A stretch of DNA of 64,000 nt. Source: Escallonia rubra. Its lineage: Eukaryota; Streptophyta; Magnoliopsida; Escalloniales; Escalloniaceae. Numbering within the stretch: position 1 is the stretch's first letter; the number at the start of each line of letters is the position of its first letter. Shown piece by piece: positions 56,945 to 64,000 of this stretch. The translations under genes and the position numbers were made by a program. The stretch spans positions 494,901 through 558,900 of the forward strand of contig JAVXUO010002571.1 in the NCBI GenBank assembly GCA_033065855.1. Direction: 5' to 3'. A model generated the notes under the pieces. The model was not told the origin of the DNA. It did not search any database and was given only the letters and a program-made list of their open reading frames with translations.

Positions 56945-59664
56945 CGTAACCCCTAAAACTTTTTGTTTTATCGAAAAATTATTTTACCTTAATCTAATTT
57001 ATTCGTCGTCTTTTTTGTAAGATTAAAAAGTGTGGGTAAAATTGGGAAGAGATAACCAAAGTGTTGGGGCTGGGAGTTTAAGAAATTTTCTTTTTTTGGG
57101 TTAATTTATATAAGGTTAGCTTAGGCATCAGCCGTCAACATTTTGGTCTCTTTTTGTTATTTTTTTTCATGAAACTTAGAGAAAGAGAGGGAGGAAGAGA
57201 TGGGAAGAAGCTAGTGTTAAATTGCACAGGTATGATTTCTATTCTTTTCTCCCTAATTTTAACCATTAATTGGATGCATAAAGTATGGTTTTAGGTGTGT
57301 TTTATAGGGGTGTTGATGTGTTGATTGCTAGGATTTTGTGTGTGTTTCAAAAGGTTGAGATATTGGTGTGTTTGGGAAGAAGGCTGTTGTAGAGCAGCAT
57401 AAGAGTGGGTTATGATTTTTGTCAATATCTTTTCATTACTAATCCGATTGATGTGTTTTTTACACTTTCTAAAAACATTGCTGTGTCCAAATCAACTTTT
57501 CAGTTTGAAGTTTTTTCAAAATCTCACACTTGCATATCAAAAAATGAACTTAAAGTTAATACACCGTAGAAGTCCAGAATTTTTCAGTTTCTGGCAGTCA
57601 CTTCGATTTGCTATAGAGAATTCATTATTCATTGGTTTTTGTGATTCTTATATTTATAGAAACCTCAGAAAGTATACTTTAACTTTGTAGCTTCGAGTTT
57701 TTTTAGATTCATTATTTCTACTTTAAAATAACCATTGAACAAAACTGGTCCGCCCAGAGATGTGTTGTTTCTATCAGCCACTTCTATTTTCTATAGAATA
57801 TTCAGTATTCTTTTATTTTTAGAGATTCTTATCTTTTTGAAAACCTCAGCAAGTCTATTTCAACATTATATTTTTGAGTTTTTAGAGGTTCTTCATAATT
57901 CGGTTTCAAAATGGTCAATGTACAAAACTAGTTTTTGTTGAAAAATGATATTTCTAGAATTACATATCAGTCCTTTGTCCAATTCTTTTAAGCTAATTCT
58001 GAGCATATATGGGCCAAGTCAAAACTAAAATCTCTCTTATTTGTACGAAACCTACATCGTGGAAATTTCTGGGATTTTTCTAGGTATGCGAAGGGCATTA
58101 GATGATTTCATTTCAAAAAGGGATTTTGAATTGTTTGATATAGCAAATGAGCTTATTTTTAGCCGAAAAAGTATTTAGTAACCTTGTTTTACTGAGAGGC
58201 TTCAGTGTCTAAAATTTTGTGGCTTTTCGGTGTCAATTGCTATGCTTGTGAAATATGGCAAATTAGCGCTCAATTAAAGGAGTGGATTAGGATTTTGAAC
58301 GGAAAATCTCTCGAGTGATGTTTTAGTGCAAAAAACCTAGCTAGTCATTTTAAAAGGTGCTTTGTGGTGCTTTTTGCTGGTACATTAGGCGTCGGAGGTA
58401 TTTTGCTAATTTTACACAAGCCTGGGGAATTTTTGGTAATTTTACTTACTTAGGGGCAAATTTAGCAGTCAGACATAATTGAACTTCATAAATTGCTATC
58501 CTTGCTATTTATCGATTTAGGTTCTAATAATCGAGGGTAAGACCAAGTCATGACCTAGGGTTAATACTGGTTATCGAGTCAAGTAAGTATTCCTGCTATT
58601 TTTCGGCTTATACCATATTTTCGATGCTATACACACACACACACACACACACATACATAGACATACATATACATATACATACTTATATACTGATACGTAC
58701 CAACCGGAGGTTTTAAAGTCTTTTGCAATGCAATTACTTTCATTTAAAGTTGTTTGATGAGAAAAAAATGAGTTGCCATGGAATGTATTACATCTGGTTA
58801 TTATGAACCTTGTTTTGAATCATGATATTGGTGTTGTTTTTGGTTGCTGTGCTTCACATCTAAAGGGAAAAAGTTAGATTTCAGGTCCTAGTCAACGGGA
58901 CTATACATTGACGCATAGTATTGTTGTGCGTAGTTCGTCCATGCGTCCATAATAATGATTATCTCGGAGGTGGGTGTGGGATTTCGGGTCCAAGTCAGTG
59001 ATACCATATGTTGTCCGCAGTTTATCGTGAAAAGAGTTTGAATAGTATTCGATGATTTACATACTGTTATTCTATCGTTCTGGAAGAGTTTTCTGCAAAC
59101 ATGATTTTGCTATCATAAAGTATATGTATAGTATCTCTTGTGAAATTGTTTACTAGATTTAAATCAAAAGACCTATGACATGTTTTGAAAATCAAAAAAT
59201 TACTTTGGAACATAGTATGAGCACTTAATGGTCCCCTAGCTCACTCTTTAAAAAAATTTTGGTGATTACTTAGCGGGACCCGATATTCCTAAGAGCCACG
59301 AAGACGCGGTCGCATGAGAGGATTACTAGAGGAGTTGAAGTCTTTTTAGAACATTTAAAGATTTTCAGGTTGACATTTTAGTATTTCAAACTATTTTGCA
59401 AATTGTTCGGAGCATAGATCTCCACATGATTTTTAATGATCTGTGTTAGTTGATTTATGAAGGATGTCATTAGAGACATATTTGAGAAATTTATAAGTAT
59501 AATTCCTAGCAGCCTTATTAATGGGTTAATTTTTAAATGCTCGGTTATAGATTCTAGCGTACATGTTGTAGTAAGGCCTGGCAGAGCCTTTGTGGAGGCT
59601 TAATGGGTCTGTGGCCGTTCACGAACCTAGCTTATGGGCTCACTTGTGGGTTCAGGTCGTGACA
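56945..59664 (-). mobile_element. Solo LTR (2.7 kb, inverted relative to 3291-6094) with TSD CAAGT
   Basis: On minus it starts TGTCACGACCTGAACCCAC and ends GGGGTTACG. CAAGT is duplicated at 56940-56944 and 59665-59669. It shares start sequence, the 'GGCCACAGACCCATT' segment and the 'GGGACTxxxxxTTGACG' region with the 3291-6094 solo LTR, so both are one family. An (AC)n run lies at 58631-58652. No internal domain. Confidence 0.85.
58631..58652. repeat. (AC)n microsatellite
   Basis: Uninterrupted AC dinucleotides followed by ACATAC variants, inside the solo LTR. Confidence 0.95.
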
Positions 59665-59669
59665 CAAGT

Positions 59670-61200
59670 CCTCTCTCACAAACGCCTTGTAGGTACGAGG
59701 ATTGTTTGGCCACCTCAGGGAGGATATGCCAATCCCATATTCAGGCTCTGTCTCAACCCCTAGTCTAGGGTCCATGACTGATACATCTTAAAGGGAGAGG
59801 TTGCCGGGATGCGAGCCTCAACGTCCACGTGGTGCTGGAAGAGCACTTGCACTCCCAGGTAAAACTTTTCCTTGGAGTATCCCACCTACAGTATTTGGCA
59901 CCGGGTGAACGCCAACTCCTCAGGGTAAGACTCAGGCATTTCCCACCTTGAACAAGAAAAATTGGAAGAAAAAAAGAACGAATTGTGAATATTAATGGAT
60001 TTGCCTTAATTAAAATTCAAAAACTAAAATGAATGACTCACCGAGCGCTGAGCCAACCCGTTGAAGCTCTCCCTGTAGGCCTCCACTGTGGCCCAAACCC
60101 GCTCATCCCAAAAGTTCCAACAGAACATTGCATGCTAAGTTTCATCAGTGTGCCCCTCCCCCAATCGCGGGCAGGTGATCTCAAAACCTCGAAAGCCCAA
60201 ACATGTAAGTAAAAATAACATGTGAGCAAAATGTATGAATGCATGCATGAGAATGATCAAAGAGGTTAAACAGAATTGGCATACCTCCCATACGTTGTAG
60301 TACTCCATAAAACTGGAAGATTGCCATCAGGACACCGAGCACATCGAATGATAGAGATGAGCCATGGCAGGAGTGCCCCAGTTGTACTCCTCCATCTCTC
60401 CAACATCCTCCAGATCCCTTAGGCACCACAACTGCACCGAGTCGTCCCCATTGCTGAAAATTGTCTTCCCTAAGTCGTACAAACAAGACCCCTTGGACGT
60501 ACTAGTTTACAGATGCCCCATCGACAGCCTCCAGGGTCATACCCTCATAGTGGGAATGGAGAGTACCGAGCAACTGGACACGAGGTCCCGGTCCTTGTCG
60601 AGATCATAGGCTCAAAGAAAAAGCCTTCCTCGAACGCGAAGTAATATTCGCAAAATCGTATAGGGGTAAGCATGGTCTCCTTGAATGGTAGGTGGAACGT
60701 GTTGGTGGAATCCCTCTAATGCTTCGTGAAGCACAAAAGATGCTTTTTACTAAGGGTGAACGCATGTAACCCGTTTAAAAAAAATATCAAAATCGGTCTC
60801 GACCACCCTATTATCTGTAGACTCGGGTACTTTCCCTTACCATTACCTTACTAATTTTGGGGATACCCTACAAAGTATGTTTGAGGGGACAGGCTGCACA
60901 AAACCAAAAGAAAATGGAGAAAATCTCAAGAGCCATCCAGGTTATGCATGGAGTGCATGAAAAACAAGTGCATGACCTACTTTGCATGGGGATGACTTGT
61001 GTGTGAAAAAGGCATGAAATAATGTGTGTTATTGAATGGTAATCGCTAGAAAACATACCTCGTCCGCAAAAAATTGTCGGCTATGACATGCTTTTTGATC
61101 CGTGAGTCAAGAGAGTGATCATCCGTCCAATTCTTCACCCGGAATCGCGATACACGACTAATTTGAGGCCGACCCTCATGCCCTCTTATAGTATGTATCC
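59670..61200 (-). pseudogene. Plant mobile domain (aminotransferase-like) gene, degenerate
   Basis: Read on minus, 61200-61057 gives SRFRVKNWTDDHSLDSRIKK then a GTATGT donor. After an intron-like gap, 'NTFHLPFKETMLTP' (about 60700) matches the conserved start of the plant mobile domain. Further blocks include GGCWRDGGVQLGHSCHGSSL (about 60370-60420) and 'MFCWNFWDERVWATVEAYRE' (about 60080-60130). Stops and frame changes occur throughout. Such domains are carried by plant transposable elements and by MAIN-like host proteins; here it looks like a dead TE gene. Confidence 0.6.
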
Positions 61201-61415
61201 ATGATTTTCTAAAAAATTAGGGAAGAATGTTGGGGCATTATAGGATTTTAAAGGCAAAAAGTGTAACTGGAGTTGCATTTGATGATGAGAAGTCCTCTCG
61301 GAGAGGAATTTGATAGAGAGAATGATTGAATTGTATTTGAAGTGAATAAAAAAACCTAAATATAGGGCCCAAATCTGAAAGGATAAACTGGTCCATTTGC
61401 TGTTTATATTAGGCA

Positions 61416-61545
61416 AACCTGCTGACTAACCGTCCGGTTTTTGACACTTTAATTGGCCAAAATTCAAACTCTCTGACTAACTGGACGGTTTTTGATTCAA
61501 TATTTTGAGTTTTCCTATCTTCTGACCAACCGACTGGTTTTCGAC
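61416..61545. repeat. Three copies of the GACTAACCGTCCGGTT core motif
   Basis: CTGACTAACCGTCCGGTTTT (61422), CTGACTAACTGGACGGTTTT (61473) and CTGACCAACCGACTGGTTTT (61524) occur at ~51-bp spacing. This is the same core as in the Ogre leader array and close to the core of the 62.5-kb hairpin array. Confidence 0.75.
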
Positions 61546-61756
61546 CTTAAGAAAAAATAAAAAAAATTTGCACACCCATTTGTATTTGCGTGCTTGCGTG
61601 CCTTACATGCTTGTGTGATTGTTCTTTTTCATAAACTTGGTGTGTTTTTCATGCTCATACATGTTGCATTACACTCATCATTTCACCTAAGGTGATTTTT
61701 ATCTAATATTTGTGTGCTTGCATGATTGCCTGTGCATGTCTACTATCCTATCTTCT

Positions 61757-62328
61757 AGGGGTGAGCACGGTTCGGTTGGTTCGGTTTGGAGGCTGAATAC
61801 CAAACTGAACCGACCAACCTCGGTTTGAGAAAAAAAAATCGAACCGTAGTTGAACGGTTTGGTTTCTGCGGGTTGAACGGATTGAACGGATTGAACGGTT
61901 CGGTTTGGACGGTTTAATCGGTTTGGGCCAAACTCAATATTGGGCAAGTTTAGACCCAAAAATAACTTATAAATACTAATAAGCTCTAAAAAAACTGAAT
62001 TTTTTAATCATAATTAATAACACTTAGCGAGATGTAGGCAGTGAGTGAAAAATGTGTGTTACGTTAAGGGATTTAGAGTTTATCCCATTTTATATGAGTG
62101 GTTAGATAACTATGGTTAGTTAAAAATAACTAAGATTAGGTAAAAATATAGATATGTTATATTATATACGATTGGTTCGGTTTATCCGGTTTCAAAAAAA
62201 TCCAAACCGAACCGAATGTACGGTTTGGGAAAAAAAAAAACCAAACCGATTGATTTTTCGATTGGTTTAGAAATAGACGGATTGGTTAATTTGGTTTGAT
62301 CGGTTTCAACGGTTTAAATGCTTACCCC
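61757..62328. mobile_element. hAT-type MITE with 8-bp TSD TATCTTCT
   Basis: The ends are AGGGGTGAGCA and TGCTTACCCC. TATCTTCT is duplicated at 61749-61756 and 62329-62336. Repeated CGGTTCGGTTTGG and its reverse complement CCAAACCGAACCG fill both subterminal regions. 572 bp, no coding capacity. Confidence 0.85.
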
Positions 62329-62336
62329 TATCTTCT

Positions 62337-62468
62337 GATTATTTTTCAATCCGATTACTCCAATCTGTTGCTCAGTTCAGTGATTCATGTACAGTGCAAG
62401 CAAGCCAGTGAAGATCCCACGTTTGTTGACAGAAGCAACATTTTTTTTCATATCAAGTAAATTGATAT
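62337..62468. other. Spacer before the hairpin array
   Basis: It contains one perfect small hairpin, CATATCAA / TTGATATG (62449-62469). Otherwise nothing recognised. Confidence 0.5.
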
Positions 62469-63155
62469 GTTCGACACTCTGAGACCAGCTGTCTTTGTGA
62501 CAGTGTTGGCTTTGGCTTTCAGTGGTGTTTCTGAAACTTTCATATGTTCAAGTGACCAACTGTTTCGACATATCTGGCTCAGGATCTTGGACATGTGCCG
62601 ATATTCCTAAGAAACCAACCGTTTCGACACATTGTTGGCTCCGCTTCTTAGGTTCACCTTTTTCCTTATATCTAAGTGACCAACCATTTTGACACTTTAT
62701 TGGCTCTGGCTCTTAGATATAAGTCCAGTGTGCTTAAGCGACCAACTTTTGACACATTGTCGGCTCTGGCTCTTAGGTTCACCCCCTTTTATACATCCAA
62801 GCGACCAACTATTTCGACACGTTGTTGGCTTCTGCTCTTGGATGTACTCCTATATTCCTAACCGACCAATCGTTTCGACACGTTGTTGGCTCTGGCTCTT
62901 AGGATCATCTTTTCCTTATGCCTAAGCGAACAACTGTTTCAACACCTTGTTTGCTTTGGCTATTAGATATAAGTTCTTATGGCTAAGCGAGAAGCCGCTT
63001 AAGGGCATTGTTGGCTTTGGCTCTTAGACATAATTTTTTTAGTATCCTTAGAAGACCAACCCCTTCGACATGTTGTTAGCTCTGGCTACTAAGGATACAC
63101 CCCTTGCCTGGCAACCAACCGTTCTGACACATTTTTGGCTCCGGCTCCCGACAAT
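62469..63155. repeat. Tandem array of about ten stem-loops with changing but self-complementary stems
   Basis: Units of roughly 55-65 bp share the core GACCAACCGTTTCGACACA then TTGTTGGCTCTGGCT, with CCAAC/GTTGG as inner stem. Each core is bracketed by its own outer stem: 62541-62552/62586-62597 (12 pairs, two G-U), 62606-62611/62647-62652, 62665-62676/62712-62723 (12 perfect), 62728-62738/62772-62782, 62792-62801/62837-62846 (10 perfect), 62856-62861/62899-62904, 62915-62926/62960-62973, 62977-62987/63023-63033 (10 of 11), 63042-63051/63089-63098 (10 perfect). Stem sequences differ between units while the loop side is conserved. First and last units are degraded. Two short frames crossing it are artefacts. 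Confidence 0.9.
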
Positions 63156-63430
63156 GTTCAATACCAATTTTCTTTGTAATTGTTGACTTTATAAGTCAAG
63201 ATTCATTATTTTGATAATTCCAAGACTACTGCTCTAACATTAATCTAACAATGTTTTTAAGTATGATTTCAGGACCCAGGACCACCAATCATAGCATGGA
63301 ATATTCTTTGGTCAAAGACTTTGGACTTGGACTTAGTTTATTTTTCTTTCTTTGTAATAAATCTAAAGCTAAGTCTTCTTAAAGATCTACCAGAAAATCA
63401 AAAAGGACAAACCAAGAAGTCTTCATCTTG
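63156..63430. other. Unassigned AT-rich sequence, possible LTR start
   Basis: TGTTGACTTTATAAGTC (63181) could be the start of an LTR whose promoter is at 63887, but the other end lies outside the window. Confidence 0.3.
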
Positions 63431-63433
63431 AAA

Positions 63434-63715
63434 AGATTTTCATTCGGAGGAAAAGATTTTCATTCGATTGAATTCTTCAGTCCTCGATTGTCTGATTTTT
63501 AAGCTTGATTTTCATTCGAAGGAAAACGATTCATTCGACTGAATCCTTCAGTCCTCAATTGTCTCATTTTATACTTAGTTTTCATTCGAAGGAAAAGTCT
63601 TTTATTGGACTGAATCCTTCAGTCCTCGTTTGTTTGATATTAAACATGGTTTTCATTCGAAGAATTTTTTTTCATTCGAAGCCTTTGCTTTTCATTTGAC
63701 TAAATGTTTCAGTGG
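63434..63715. repeat. Direct repeat, about four units of ~71 bp
   Basis: Units begin near 63436, 63508, 63579 and 63649 with TTTTCATTCGAAGGAAAA and contain GGACTGAATCCTTCAGTCC-type palindromes. They are upstream of a TATA box, which fits enhancer-like U3 repeats of an LTR. The 63505-63699 open frame is an artefact. Confidence 0.8.
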
Positions 63716-63886
63716 CACCAAAATATCTCTGTTCTTCAAATTGCTTCGAACGAATCTTGGATTCATTCGACCGAATTCTTCAGAGATCACTTAACTGAAA
63801 ATTCCTTTGAATGATTTTATTTATTCATTCAAATGAATCTCTATGTTATCCCTTTATCTACTTTTCAATAGTCATATTCCTTCAAG

Positions 63887-63895
63887 TATAAAAGG
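63887..63895 (+). promoter_or_regulatory. TATA box, probable LTR promoter
   Basis: TATAAAAGG within AAGTATAAAAGGGACTC, followed by a C/T-rich stretch (CTCTCTCATTCTTCTC), downstream of the ~71-bp repeats. It looks like the U3/R border of an LTR truncated by the window end. Confidence 0.5.
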
Positions 63896-64000
63896 GACTC
63901 TTACAGAGTTTATTACGAACTTTTCTAATCTCTGAAAAATCTCTCTCATTCTTCTCAAAAAGATTCTCTCAACTTATTCATACATCTCTATACTATTCCT

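Noticed and set aside
62676..62925. Two plus-strand frames of 61 and 78 aa
   Set aside because: They run through the hairpin array and repeat with it; a structural array explains them better.
62469..63155. CRISPR-like array
   Set aside because: Regular spacing, but the conserved part is the hairpin core, the 'spacers' are self-complementary stems, and the context is plant nuclear transposon DNA.

Overview
This window is nuclear DNA from a flowering plant, most likely a eudicot with a large, transposon-rich genome. One conserved host gene, with introns and classical GT/AG splice sites, sits among nested plant-type retrotransposons (Ty3/gypsy Tat and Ogre types, long-LTR chromovirus-like solo LTRs, LINEs, a SINE) and small DNA transposons (hAT, Mutator-like, MITEs). 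No rRNA, tRNA gene or CRISPR array was seen.

Host gene: on the minus strand, 20561-29784 encodes the bifunctional plastid aminodeoxychorismate synthase (ADCS, PabA-PabB fusion) of folate synthesis. I reconstruct 13 coding exons summing to 2739 nt in frame (912 aa). The active-site motifs are intact, and a leader exon near 31.7 kb is likely.

Left side (1-20 kb): degenerate gypsy pol (980-2790); a solo LTR with TSD CTTAG (3291-6094); a plus-strand LINE (about 6170-20056) split by an 11.4-kb Tat-lineage element (7432-18834, transcribed on minus). The Tat element has LTRs, PBS, PPT, gag, protease-RT, dual RNase H, integrase, an antisense extra ORF and a GC-rich minisatellite. That minisatellite holds a 1055-bp hAT element with a perfect 8-bp TSD. 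Both flanks of the Tat element carry the same ~380 bp of LINE sequence instead of a 5-bp TSD.

Right side (31.8-64 kb): intergenic DNA with hairpins; a transposon-like segment holding a host-gene fragment (37.5-38.7 kb); a SINE; a 5'-truncated LINE (39.3-41.1 kb); an older Tat copy (41.2-47.3 kb) disrupted by an internally deleted Ogre-type element (42563-46395) inserted in its RT catalytic motif; a long LTR (about 47.3-51.3 kb) carrying another hAT; a Mutator-like element with 112-bp TIRs (52722-53928); remains of a plant-mobile-domain gene (54.0-61.2 kb) split by a second solo LTR (56945-59664, TSD CAAGT); and a hAT MITE (61757-62328).

The most unusual structure is at 62469-63155. It is a tandem array of about ten stem-loops whose core is conserved while the stem sequences differ from unit to unit yet stay self-complementary. 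A smaller array of similar design lies in the Ogre leader (44141-44577). The window ends in a direct-repeat block followed by a TATA box, which looks like the U3 region of another LTR.
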